Below are positions 11,824 to 26,632 of a stretch of DNA of 64,000 nucleotides, piece by piece. The position numbers and the translations under genes were made by a program. Source of the stretch: Ceratobasidium sp. AG-K (lineage: Eukaryota; Basidiomycota; Agaricomycetes; Cantharellales; Ceratobasidiaceae); contig JAWNGF010000001.1 in assembly GCA_037039685.1 (NCBI GenBank), positions 6,696,001-6,760,000 of the forward strand. Direction: 5' to 3'. The notes under the pieces were generated by a model that had not been told where the DNA came from, made no database searches, and saw only the letters and a list, made by a program, of their open reading frames with translations. Position 1 is the first letter of the stretch, and every line of letters starts with the position of its first letter.

Positions 11824-12607
11824 TCTTTCCGACGATGGTATTAAAGTCAAAGGAAACGTATTGAGCGAGGAGGGATTGTGAATAGCTTTCCTGCTTGACA
11901 GTCGTCCTTTTGAACGGCCAGCGGGGCTAAGCGCTTCGCACGTGAATTCCGGTTAGTTCCGCTAATCCCGGCGCGGGTTCCCAAGCTCTGGCACATGAAC
12001 ATGAGAGCATGGGGCGGGAAGCGGCGGGTTTGTAGGAATAAGTGAATACATCGGAGCAATGTGTGACTGGATGCGGAGGGTTAGGATGTGTTCCCTCCAC
12101 GTTTGTCTCCCACGTCCGACACGTCGATAACGAAACTGCGACATTCGGCAAGTGTGTGAGTCTTGGGACTTGGGACTAGTACCAGACGGGTTGCGTGCGA
12201 AATTACAATTTGGATAAAATCTCAGCGCCTATACTCTGGAAGTGCTTGTACCACTGGCTGTCGTCAGGGCTGTTGTGCAGGTTCGTCGCGGGCCACTTTA
12301 TCCGATTCGGGACCAGAATGAGGGGGAGTGCAAGTCATCAAAGCCTATCATTCAAACAGGTCGATTCCATGGTTTAAACGGGCTAGGCCAAGCAAGTAAG
12401 TCAATTATAAACTTCTTACTCCAAACTAATGGTTTTAGTCTTGGCTATTTGGCCCACTCCTTGGATATGGTGACGTCTGCATCGCTGACATAATACACGG
12501 GTTTCACGTGGAACGGAGGACCAACCCGGCTTAACCGGCGTCGACTCTGGTAGCATCCACCTCCTTCAGTCCGAGTCGTTAACATCGACCACGGGGTTCC
12601 GAATTCT
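11824..12607. promoter_or_regulatory. Shared divergent promoter region, ICL1 / 3-hydroxyacyl-CoA dehydrogenase
   Basis: This 784-bp gap separates two divergently transcribed genes of C2 and fatty-acid metabolism. It holds an imperfect GC-flanked dyad at 11949-11971 (CCGG-TTAG ... CTAAT-CCCGG), of the kind bound by dimeric zinc-cluster activators. I cannot assign it to a named factor. No convincing ORF is present. Confidence 0.45.
11949..11971. promoter_or_regulatory. Imperfect dyad, candidate zinc-cluster factor site
   Basis: The left arm CCGGTTAG and the right arm CTAATCCCGG form an interrupted inverted repeat with a short GC-rich centre. It lies 126 nt upstream of the ICL1 ATG in its shared promoter. 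Function is inferred only from position and symmetry. Confidence 0.3.
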
Positions 12608-13588
12608 ATGCTGTGCCGCCTTGTCCGTCTGTCCCGCACCAGGTTGCCTATGACATCCCGCCTCCAGCTTACGGGCGCTCGGGCTATCGCTGCTGCACGG
12701 CTTGCTCAGACTACGGGTCATATCACTGGCTTGAACTCGACTGTTCTTGGTAGACCCGCGCGCATGTCTTCAACATCTGCTGGCTCAAGCTCAACCGGAG
12801 CATCCGGCGTCGAGTTTAAAGCGGTCCGGAACCTAACATGCTTTGGAGCCGGCTTGATGGGCAAGTAATTTCAATCCAGATGGAGGCATTGCCTGACTTG
12901 CTTGCAGGCGCCGGGATCGCCCAAGTCGCGGCACAAAACGGCTTCAAAGTAAGTAGGCGTATCAACTCCATGCCAGATAATTAAACTCCACGAGTAGGTC
13001 ACGCTCTGTGACATTACACCTCAAGCACTCGAAAACGGGATCACGATCATCAAAACGTCGCTTGGCCGAATTGCCAAGAAGCAGCATCCCGACTCTCCAG
13101 AACAACAGAAGTCATTGTTGAGGACGTCATCTCTGCGATCAGCACAACCACGGACACACAAGATGCCGTCAAGAACGCAGATCTCGTTGTAGAGGCGATC
13201 GTCGAAAACTTGGAAGTCAAGCGCAAGCTGTTTGCCTCACTTGATGCACATGCCCCTGAACACTGCATTTTCGCAACTAATACAAGCAGTCTCAGCGTTA
13301 CGGAAATTGCAAATAGTACTAGCGAGACCCGGCGAGCGATGTACGTGAAGCAGTAGCTAATGTAACCTATCTAAAATTACTACTCACCCAGATTCGGAGG
13401 CCTTCATTTCTTCAATCGTAAGTTACCACGCACAGCTAAAGTTACTATTCACTGACACATTAATAGCCGTGTTAGTCTGAACGCCCAATCCTGCAGATTG
13501 AATGTCATAATTTGCTAACTCCACCTATTCAGTCCCACAAATGAAGCTAGTTGAGGTCATTCGCACAAATAACACCTCAGATGCAACC
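12608..13588 (+). pseudogene. 3-hydroxyacyl-CoA dehydrogenase, truncated and frame-broken
   Basis: The N-terminal part of a mitochondrial or peroxisomal (S)-3-hydroxyacyl-CoA dehydrogenase of beta-oxidation. A basic leader precedes VRNLTCFGAGLMGAGIAQVA, the NAD-binding glycine motif, which is split by a GC-AG intron (12861-12907). DLVVEAIVENLEVK, IFATNTSSLSVTEIA and FGGLHFFN follow, then MKLVEVIRTNNTSDAT. The frame breaks at the TT run 13115-13116, where one more T would restore KSFVEDVISAI. Splicing of the short NPVP segment near 13465-13535 also does not resolve cleanly. Homology stops at about 13588, before the whole C-terminal dimerisation domain, and the sequence then becomes a dynein tail. 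It is either a real rearranged pseudogene or an assembly join. Confidence 0.75.
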
Positions 13589-13796
13589 CAACTCCGGCGA
13601 AACAATGAAGCTAGAATCCACGTACCTTCGCTGGATCCAGGTCGACAAGTCGGACACCCCCCAGAAGTCGCTCAACTTACCAGTATATCTCAATGAAGAC
13701 CGCAGCGACGTGCTATTCACAGTTGATTTACCTTACGAGGGAGATTCTGGGCATATTTTCTCACTCCGGGCAGTGTGTTTGACAGCTGGAGGTTAA
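13589..13796 (+). pseudogene. C-terminal fragment of cytoplasmic dynein heavy chain
   Basis: About 65 codons in a frame different from the preceding dehydrogenase. They read GETMKLESTYLRWIQVD, then LPVYLNEDRSDVLFTVDLP, ending LRAVCLTAGG and a stop at 13794-13796. The LPVYLNxDRxxVLFTVDLP block followed by an RAVCLTAGG-like end is what I know from the extreme C-terminus of fungal cytoplasmic dynein heavy chains. No other part of this gene of more than 4000 residues is in the window, so this is an isolated tail. An 11-nt direct repeat (AATGAAGCTAG at 13540-13550 and 13604-13614) flanks the junction region. Confidence 0.65.
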
Positions 13797-13922
13797 ATGG
13801 GGTGGCAATTGATTCTGATGGCGTTCATTTTATCTCTCTTTTCTTACTGTCCTACACTTGACGCACCATACCCTGCATGTATACAGAATGCCTATTATAC
13901 AATTCATGAACTAGAAACAAGA

Positions 13923-16900
13923 CTATGAGAGTAACCCCGACATGGTGATAGCCTGGCGGAGAACTAGACCGCTCTCATCAACGGACTGCAAAAATCTCAG
14001 AACATCACGGCAAAGCGTCCACATCTTTCTCATCAATTGCCTTCCGCAGAAGGCGCATAACATCTTCTTGACTTTCATCCAGTTCGTTCAGAGTGTGGAG
14101 GACTATCAAGTACGAGGCCGCGACCTTTAGTAAGTTTGACCCTAAGCAGGCCTACGAAATTATTTAGCATCTGTCCGACCATACTCAATGTATGCGCGTA
14201 CTTCAAAGAGATCCCTAGGATTGCCAACCACATCAAAAAGGTAATTCCATCGCGCCATCTCAGTTTTGCGAGCACACCCAACCACAACTTCCAAACAGGT
14301 CTCAAAGTGATCCAGGAATTCCACTACCGCTGGGAGCGCGGGAACAATATTTGAAAGAGGAGGTTGAGCATCCATCCGATCGCACTCTGATTCAAGTACG
14401 TTGTGCAGTAGGATCTCTTGTGCATGGGCGAAGTACACCAGGTGTTGATAGTGTGTAGCGAATTGAACAGCTTCATCGGTATGTCCACGAGTTAGGTGAT
14501 GTTCCAAGATGTGATGTATAAATAGATGCGTCTATGCAATACTTAGCAAGGTTCGCTAACGCTAATCCAAAACATACTGTTGGCACAATTCTGAACATCA
14601 CAAACGGCAGCGATCCTCGGGTGGCGATTTCGTGCTCGACCCCGATAATGATACCTTTATCCATTAGCACAGCTAATGGGCAATAATTTTAGCCCTAGGA
14701 ACATTACTATGACCAAACTTACATAGTGGGTAAAAAGATAGCGGGATGTTCACGCTTTCTTGTATGCTCTCAATCGCCTGTTCCCCAGTATCGGATATTG
14801 CCTGTTGGGAGCCTTCCAAAGTGAGGGCATCCAGCCACAGGCGGATACCATGCCCATCGTACCCCCATAATGAGTTTTCAAGTGTTCCGATACCCTCGAG
14901 ATGAATCCAGCAGAACTCAATCCTGTCCGCCAGTATCTGCATGTCGTATCGAACCTCGTCTAATTCGGTCTGGTAACCGACGTGTCAGATCGTTCGGCTT
15001 ACACTGCAAATCCCGGTATACCTTGCGTGGTTTCAAGAGAATAAGTCTACCGCCGACTAGTAGCAGCACGGTTGCGACCGTAAGGTCATTGACAGGGTCG
15101 CCAGCTTCTAGAACTTGAGCATCAGTAAAACTTAGAAATGCGTGGCTTCCGAAAACTTGCCTCTGTGTTCCTTTGGTATCATCCAGCTCAGGCCTCTTAC
15201 TATTCCTGGTGCGCCCACGACGCCATTGAAGCTTATGCTGCCGCACAAATGCAGCGTAATAGAGTCTCGGGTCGGAAGAATCAGGAAGTGGGACAAGGTG
15301 TTATCGGTTGTGTATACGAGCAACGAGTTGTTATCAACCAGCGAGAGGCATACTATGGGTGCGACAAAAACCTCGCGGTGTAGTATGTTTTGCGCGGTAA
15401 GCTCAAGGTCGCGCGAGAACAGGCGCACCTAAAAAAAAATTGGCATTAAGTGCAGCACACATTAACTGGAAAGCCCCACCTGGTAGGATTTGCCAACTGC
15501 GCAAGCGGCAACTAGGACGTGATGAAACCAAATCATACCCCCCTTCACAGCGAACGCTTGCTCTTGTTTAACATCCGCAAAGCGCTTCCATTTTCCTGAG
15601 GCAGCACTGTAGTGCACCAATCCGCGACGACCGGCTACGGCAATCAGACGGCCGTCAGGTGCAATAGATGCGCTCCTGATGGGCCAGTTATGCGCCAGGT
15701 AAGCAGCGGGGACCTACTTGAGAGCATTTACGATTGGACACCAAAAAGACCGGCTCGGCTTACATGAATATGCTGCCATACGTCGGACTCGGGGTTGATT
15801 ACGCTCATATCAGGTTGGTCTGCCCCACGATATACGAGAACCCGGTCGTCCATTTGAAGGAACGCATATCTTGTATTGTCCTGTGGAGTGTATTCTGGTA
15901 TAATCGACTTCAACGAGCCCTAAATAAGACTCACAGGAGAGTGTTGCCCAGTAATTGCACTTTTGACGAATGGAATTGAAAACAGCGAGGCTGAATCTCT
16001 TAGCGCATTGTTTTTCTCGGTGTCGTGATCTTCTGCTAAGACCCAGAGCTCGGAATTGCCTGGATTCCAAAACTGAAAGATATGAGAGCAATATCGCTGC
16101 AGCGCGCCATTACATACCAGTGCTCTGACCCCAAACATAAATGCATCCTGTAGTCTAGGAGCATGTTATGGTCTGATAATCGAGGCTAATAATCAAACCT
16201 ACCCACTGTCATCTATCGCAATCCCTGCCCCAACGCTTTCCATTCCAATGGCCCAACAGAGACAGCGTCCCCCAACACTCCAGGCTCCCCAGCCACGTTT
16301 CCATCCCACTGCAAAGGTGTATCTTAAAAAGAATTACTACGGTTGCGGGAAGAATCGCAGCAACGACATACCCCTCAGAAGTCCATTCAGCACATGTTAC
16401 AGCTCCTGTCTGTGCTAGGGAAGGTATGCGGAGTAGACGTTGAGCGTGTTTGAGAGATACGCCAGGTAGTGGGAAAGGCACCACAGCCAAACCTCCGCTA
16501 TAGCTCCATCAATAATGCACGAATTTCCTTGGAAGCGTACTCTCCCACCTAGCAGTCCCGATAGCGACGACAGAAAAGTGCGGATTAATCGCAGCAAAAG
16601 TTGCACGATCCACTTCCGGGAGGCTGGGAGCGTCCGTGTCATACCCATGTATGCACGTGCCAATCCAGCGCAACTTGTTGACCAGTATTGGTCGGTCGCC
16701 GTTAGAGTCATGCGGTAAATCCCCAGACGAGTCGATCGATACTGACTTTGAAGGTGTTGGTACACTTAGACTATCATTTTCCCACAACTTACCTCTTGTG
16801 CGGAAACGACATCGGGTCTAACTCCTTCAGCTGGAAACCCATCGCTTGATGTGTCAATAGGAGACGAGACGAACGGTGCATCCATTTGCACAAGGTATGC

Positions 16901-17805
16901 TCGCCCATCCGAGGTAATCCAGACTTCTACACCTCCAAGCCGAGACACAGATATACTAGTAACATGAACTAAGTCATTTCTGTTAGAAAGCACGCGCAAC
17001 AATTGCAGAGCGAAATAATGGGCGTACCGTCCATCCGTATAAGCCAAGGAAGCTCATCATGACCAATGAGTGTCGTATCATGTCCAAGCCAAGTTCTATC
17101 AGAATCGGACTGAGGGACGGCGGCCTCGACGTGTGGCCAAGGAATCGTTTGGACCGCTGGTGGGTACTGCGTGGAGAATAGAATATGGGATTCGCGAGGA
17201 GAGATACTGCGAACAGTCGGCCCCATCAGCACACCTCCTAACGGCCGCAGGCCTTGTTTCACCATAGTGCGTTTCCGTCAATTTGGACTACGCCCTCAAA
17301 ACGGAGCGACAGCGCTGGCAATGGGTGTCCCTCACCAGGGCCCAGTTGTATGTTCGAATTGGTGGTAGGGGACATGTAAGGCATTTCGTTTGGCGGTAAC
17401 GTGTCGACATTGATAAGTACAATATGAGAGGTACTGGTCTGTCAGTGTTTATCCAAATTGTAAATGACTTGCACCGTTTAGTTTGGCCATACACATACCA
17501 ATACCACCAGCCTTTGAGAATCAAGCGACCAGTACACGGCTCGATTAACCCCATGAGCTTCCAACGATACTTTGGACCGAAGGATGTGTGCCAGCAGCAA
17601 AGCAGGCTAAATGGTCTCGGTCACTTGTATTTGAGATGTGGAATGAACAACATACTCGGACATTCCAAACGGCAATTGTATCCTCGGTCAATAGACAGAA
17701 GAGTGTGCTACTTTGGTTCTTGGCTAAGTCTTTGATCTCCACAGGTTGGTCAGTGAGGGGATCACGAGTAACATAGCTCTGTGCTGTTGCTGTAGGAAAA
17801 TACAT
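13923..17805 (-). CDS. RIC1: RIC1, Ypt6/Rab6 guanine-nucleotide exchange factor subunit
   Basis: RIC1 pairs with RGP1 to activate Ypt6/Rab6 at the Golgi. The ATG at 17805 gives MYFPTATAQSYVTRDPLTD. A spliced segment then reads TEDTIAVWNVR-PALLLAHILRSKVSLEAHG, the family's N-terminal WD40 start. Many small exons cover the propeller. The diagnostic C-terminal RIC1 domain includes LEHHLTRGHTDEAVQF, ALPAVVEFLDHFETCLEVVV and GCARKTEMARWNYLFDVVG. Two frame breaks are visible. One is at the TTT run 15172-15174, where one more A on the coding strand joins WMIPK to GTQRQVFG. The other is at about 14018-14023, after which WTLCRDVLRFLQSVDESG continues to a stop at 13923-13925. Without that repair translation would stop at about 14010. 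It is convergent with the dynein fragment. Confidence 0.82.
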
Positions 17806-18025
17806 ATGGTTGTAGCCCGTCACAAGGGATGTGGCGCTTCTCGATGTTTGGGCTTCACAGAAGCAGCCCTTCATGTCAATGCGCTTGCAATTGGGCCATT
17901 ACAAGCCTTACAACAATTCACCCCAAATGGACCTCGTATTATGGAGAAACTTGCATATAAATTCTACGTGTACTCTCGGTTATCGGTACCGCGTCCGTCT
18001 CTCGATTAGCCTCTCCTAAGTTAGG

Positions 18026-19108
18026 ATGCCTATCTCTGTACACTCTGGTGAGGGTGACACCGCTCGCACTCCTTCTCCCGAGGCTCCTACCACGAGGGAT
18101 TCGTACTCCCACCAACACCTTGACAATAATGGCTGTGCTCCTCGTCGCAATTCCGCCTCGGGCTACCGCCCCTCCATGTCAGATCCTGTCGAAGTGGCGG
18201 CTCTATTTCAGCCCTTTAAGGGCTGCGACCTCGTTCTGCGATGCACCAAAGCCTGGCCTCACATCGAATTTTTTGTCGATCGCGAAACTGTCTATACTCG
18301 TTCATCCTTCCTCAAACGAAAGATATCCGAACTTGGTCCTATTCCTAACGGGATCGAGGTGGTTTCATGGGAAGACGATGCACACACGTTGGACGCTATG
18401 CTTCGGTTTATCTACTCGAACAGACCAAAGCCCGAAGTCCAAGACGTTGATCACTTGCGTTCTCTCCTGAAGGCCGCCAGGCGCTACAACATCGAAGCGG
18501 CAAGACACGCCTTGGGCACAGCCGTGCTTCTCGATTTCGCTAAAAGGGAGCCGCTATCTGCTTTCTCTATTGCATGCGAGTTTGGGCTAGTCGACGAAGC
18601 TTCATTGATATCCAAGGAGACTTTGGAGGTAGATATTATGATGGCGGATAACCATTCCAAGCTGGCTCGCGTTAGTATGGTGAGTATCCAGTGATATAAT
18701 ATCTCCGATTGGTGCCTAACGCCCCGATTTCAGAGCTACTATCATCGCTTGGCGCGGTTGCACAGGAAACGTGCGGCTCGGGCAGTTGATATCCTACATC
18801 TAATCGACTCCGATGATCCCATGAACGAGTCTGATCCCCCAAGTTGCAAAGGTTGCGGTACCAATGCCACCTGGTGGCAGATCTTTGTAGACTATGGCAC
18901 CTCTGAGCTCAAACGCCGACCCGTCACCACCACAATATTCTCTCCATCTTTTCTCGCAAAATGCGTCCGCACTTCAGGTCAGGTGTGCGACTATTGCATC
19001 GACAGCTATATCGATACCTACAGCCAGAAATTGTTGGAACAGCTCAAGGAGGACATCGACGCTCTACCTACATACATCGCGTCTGTTGATCCATATCTTT
19101 GTCATTGA
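18026..19108 (+). CDS. BTB/POZ domain protein
   Basis: Two exons joined across a 54-nt intron (18680-18733). A Ser/Pro-rich N-terminus of about 55 residues precedes a BTB/POZ fold: FKGCDLVLRCTKAWPHIEFFV, VYTRSSFLKRKISELG, then DDAHTLDAMLRFIYSNRPKP and LLKAARRYNIEAARHAL. The last helical part and a C-terminal region with cysteine pairs (CKGCG, CDYC) complete it; stop at 19106-19108. Large families of such BTB proteins exist in Agaricomycetes and their roles are mostly unknown. BTB domains mediate dimerisation and sometimes Cullin-3 recruitment. The specific function here is not inferable. It starts about 220 nt from the divergent RIC1 start. Confidence 0.85.
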
Positions 19109-19244
19109 TATCACGGCCGCTCATGCAATCCTCCTGGATGACCCAGTCACATGTAATATTTGAACCATTATACAACCAACTGCCATCTCCTCGCATGTAG
19201 ATACAACTTTGATATACTGTAGCGTGTGTGCGTCCCCAATTTGT

Positions 19245-20777
<1,533 letters not shown>

Positions 20778-21064
20778 TTCGGAGATATTGGTGGGTCCTA
20801 GGGTTGTACGTCGTGGTCAAGTCAGAATTGAGCGATGGCGACATGGGATAAATGTCGACCTGCTCGAGACCCACTCCGAATTATATATCAAATTGTCTGG
20901 CTCTAAGTCCGATTCCCATTCCGTGATGACATGATGCTCGGCGTCTAACGTATCCGAATCCGCTGTTGTTCCCCAGCGAGCATATCCAAGCGGCTTGCAG
21001 GGCTGTATCTCGCCTTCACTACAAGACTTTGAGACGAGAGCCAAATCGCAACCTAATTTAGGGC

Positions 21065-22826
<1,762 letters not shown>

Positions 22827-23089
22827 TGCGCCTGGAGACGAATTTACGGCTTGATTTTCTTTGTTTGATAAATTCATGGGATACGATTATAATGAATAGC
22901 CTTGACTTCACTCTGAGGGAATCCGAGCTCTGAGATTACGTAACTCGATGATGTGGCGCAAACCTGCCAGTCGATGTCTGAAACACCCTGAGTTTGGCAT
23001 CGAGCTAGACTCGACAATCATCTTCGTTCCCGTTTGAACAGTGCCTGACCTCCTTTTACTCAAGTCCTATCGCTTTTGCTACTCTTGAA

Positions 23090-24513
23090 ATGATGCATAA
23101 CTCAACAAACGGATCTAATGGAGCGTTCTTTGATCCTGTGACGCGCCAAGCTACTAACATTCATCTGGATCCTGCGTATATCAGTGACGCAACCCGTGCT
23201 CGCCTGCGAAGTTTGATCGAAGTAAGTACTGCCTAACCACGTTGATCTTGTGAAATAATACGCGAAACCCCCCTACAGAGCGGTGGAGGTCGAGTTACTT
23301 TACACAAAGAAGCCGCGTCCGTATGGATCGTCGATCCCGCGGGTCCTGCGGCGCTGGGCGCACCCCCTGAAGGGACCACACTCTTGTACGCACCTTGGTT
23401 AATTGCTTGTACTCGCCATGGTAGCTATTTGGGACCAGAGCAGGCGGATTGGTGTGGCTTCAAGGTCCCAACAAAGGTGGGTACATTTATTCTAAACGAC
23501 ATTTGGCTAGATGTTCGTCTGTTTCGAAGGCAGGAACAGCGACTCGTATGGTTTCTGGACTCGCATATCCCGAGCCGGCCCCCAGCACTTCCAAACCCAC
23601 TCCGCCCCTTGTTCGCCAGCCCGTCTCGCAACCCGTTCAACAACCATGGCCTACTATAACGCCGGACGCGGATCGCTGGGTTAACAACACGCCCCAATAT
23701 CCACAGAACTATGTGTATGGTCCTGTGCGGGTTTGGCCGGTCGACGTGTCGAGTGCGCCATCACCTCCTCCGCTCCAAGAGTTGGAGCCCGTCAACGCGG
23801 CTGGAAAGCGTGTATATAATGATAAAGAGCAAATGTGGATGGCAGAAGTGATCCAATGGTGCTCGAAATATCCCAACATGGATTACAATCAGATTACCCA
23901 AGTTTTGGCGAGGAAGGTATGGGTCTCACTCGTGGTCAGATTATTGTTGCTAAAGCACGTAATCAGGGCCCTCACAGGACCGCAAGTGGTTATGATAGCC
24001 GCCTGAGACGACAGTCCGAGTGGTTTAGTGGTAGAGCACCATTCTTGGCCGAGTGTTTACGGTCCTTTCCTGATGCTGGGAATTCTACGGAGACCGTCCC
24101 TGCGCCTTTGCCGCGCGCCCTCCCCAAACGGCCAGAAAACGATACCTGGATGGAACCTCTAGCCGAAAAGAACACCAAGGTCCCATTTACTGATACAGAT
24201 TGGGACAATTTTATTCGTTACGCCGCAGCTCGTCCGGCTGGCATGGAACCTATTGGGAGAGAGACGGCAGCCGAAGTGTGGGAGGCATTTGCAAAAAAGG
24301 CAAGTTGACATGCATGCGAGACTTGGCCGATTATAATAACACACCCGACAGCATCCGAACCACTCAAAACAAAGCTGGAGGGTAAGTCGTTCGGTCGCGC
24401 TACTAATGCCCGATCCTTACAATCATTCACGTAACGATTGTTAGACCTGGTATCAACACCGACAAAACGACCTGCGGCCAAAGATTGAGGAGTTTCGCAG
24501 GGCTCTTTTGTGA
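23090..24513 (+). CDS. Rap1-like telomere protein: BRCT plus two Myb-like domains
   Basis: ATG at 23090. The N-terminal part reads FFDPVTRQATNIHLDPAYI, then a GGGRV turn and LLYAPWLIACTRHGSYLGP, a BRCT fold of the Rap1 kind. After a Pro-rich linker is a first Myb-like unit, YNDKEQMWMAEVIQWCSKYP, joined by an intron to GPHRTASGYDSRLRR. The second unit is FTDTDWDNFIRYAAARP then VWEAFAKK, and a GC-AG intron (24300-24351) joins HPNHSKQSWRTWYQHR. This matches the third helix of the Rap1 Myb domain. The frame ends at 24511-24513. I see no room for the usual C-terminal RCT domain, so it is a short form or lacks a further exon. Rap1 caps and silences telomeres, but the assignment is by motif only. 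Confidence 0.6.
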
Positions 24514-24780
24514 ACACTTGAGTTCATTTCTGAGTTCAGTTCTTTACATTGTATTATTGTCTATCTTGTACAAAAGTCCACGCATGATTGGGTGCTCTGA
24601 AATGATATCTCTTGGCTGACCAAGACACGCCAACAACAGGGTCTATCCCTGCCGGATCGGCGACCCGCGCGGGTTCCATTCAGGGAATTTCTTGAGTGTC
24701 GAACGATTTTGCTCTTTCGCAATTATTATATATAACCCTACCTGTCACACAACTCAGCTTCACGCTCCTTTCCAACAACC

Positions 24781-26632
24781 ATGTCCTCTGTCCTCCAAAG
24801 AGCCAGGGACTACACCACGTCGGCTGGGCACCCCTCTAGCACTGCTACCTCGTCTTTCAATGAGGCAGATATAAAGACGGGCTTGTTTGCAGAGGTTTCG
24901 TCCCGCTCGCTGCTCGCGACTGGTCTGGCCATCATCGGTACTTTGCTCATCCTCGAGCAGGCTGTTTACCGTATGAAAAAGAAGCACCTTCCGGGCTCAG
25001 CATGGACGATCCCCATTATTGGCAAGTTTGCTGACAGCTTGAACCCCACCCTTGAGGGGTACAAGAAGCAATGGGAATCGGGTGCGTTGAGCGCGATCAG
25101 CGTGTTCAACATGTAAGTATAAATAGTGTTTCAGCTCGCTTCATAGCTAAACTGCTTCATTTTTTCTTCCAGCTTTATCGTTATGGCATCGTCGAACGAG
25201 TACACCCGAAAAATCTTCAACAGCCCCATGTTCGCCGAACCCTGCCTTGTCGCCTCTGCCAAACAAGTTTTGCTTCCCGACAACTGGTAAGAGCGTATTT
25301 GATATCTTGGATACCGGCAGTTCGCTAACTCTAGGCGCCATGCAGGGTGTTTTTGACCGGCAAAGTCCACTCTGATTACCGTCGCGTTCTGAATCAGCTG
25401 TTCACTCGCCGAGCTCTGAGGTTTGTCCAATTTGTTTGGGCAGTACAATTTCCTGACTGACAATATGACAATCTGCAGCATTTATCTCACTCATCAGGAC
25501 ACGATCAGCCGCAAGTATTTCGCCGAATGGCTACGAGATATGAGTGCCGACCACACGGACTCCATGCTCACGATGCGCAACCTCAACATGGAAGCCTCGC
25601 TCCGAGTTTTCTGTGGTGACCATATCCCCGTCGAAGCTTCTCGTGAGATCAGCGAGAAGTACTGGCTCATTACCCAGGCTCTCGAGCTGGTCAACTTCCC
25701 CTTGGCTCTTCCAGGCACCAAAATCTACGGTGCGATCCAGGCTCGCAAGATTGCCATGAACTTCCTTGAGGACGCTGCTCGCAAGAGCAAGATAGCCATG
25801 GCCGCAGGACATGAGCCCAACTGCATGATTGACGAGTGGGTCAGGGAAATGATGACTGGCGACGAAAAGAAGAAGGATTATTCGGACCGCGAAATGGCCA
25901 TGGTTGTTCTCTCGTTCTTGTTCGCTTCGCAAGATGCTATGTCGAGCGCGATCATTTATCTCTTCCAGCATTTGGCCGACTACCCTGATGTTCTCGCCAA
26001 GGTTCGCGAGGAGCAGTACCGTGTGCGCAACAACGATGTCAACAAGCCTATGACCCTTGATATGTTGGACGAGATGCCGTACATCAAAGCGGTGGTTAAG
26101 GAGAGTCTTCGTCTGAAACCACCTGTCACGATGGTAAGTAACACACTTTGGAGCTACCATATGGTCACCTGACGATTCATTCACTCTTGGCAGGTACCTT
26201 ACAAGGCCATCAAGCCCTTCCCCATTTCCGACGATTATACCGTTCCCGCTGGCTCTATGATCATTCCTTCGCTGTACCCCTCGCTTCATGATCCCGAGAT
26301 TTACCCCGAACCCGAAAAGCTGATTCCTGATCGCTGGTTGGATCCCGAGAGCAGCGCGAACAAGAACCCCCGCAACTACATGGTCTTTGGTGCTGGCCCC
26401 CATCGCTGCATTGGCAACGAGTACACACTCATGCATCTCGCGACTGTAATGGGTACCGCGGCTGTCCTTCTGGACTGGGACCATAAGATCACCCCCGAGA
26501 GTGAAAAAGTTCAGATCATTGCTACGTAAGTAATAACATAGATCATCCTCGTTATTCGCTAACAACGTACTTCTCTAAAGTCTGTTCCCCAAGGATGGAT
26601 GTCTCTTGAAGTTCTCTCCTCGTGCTAACTAA
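24781..26632 (+). CDS. ERG5: C-22 sterol desaturase, cytochrome P450 CYP61
   Basis: Erg5 introduces the C22-C23 double bond late in ergosterol synthesis at the endoplasmic reticulum. The ATG at 24781 is followed by a polar leader and one membrane anchor (LLATGLAIIGTLLILEQAVY). The proline hinge comes next (GSAWTIPIIGKFADSLNPTL). The I-helix region reads VLSFLFASQDAMSSAIIYLF, the ExxR motif is KESLRLKPP, and PDRW lies at about 26326. The heme loop is FGAGPHRCIGNEY, with the axial cysteine. The end, IIATLFPKDGCLLKFSPR, is typical of CYP61 rather than CYP51. Several short introns occur, with the last before LFPKDGC. Stop at 26630-26632. Confidence 0.93.

Noticed and set aside
25531..26565. Long open frame antisense to the ERG5 gene
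   Set aside because: It lacks an ATG at its start, crosses the ERG5 exons and an intron on the other strand, and shows no family motif. It is explained by codon bias of the real gene.
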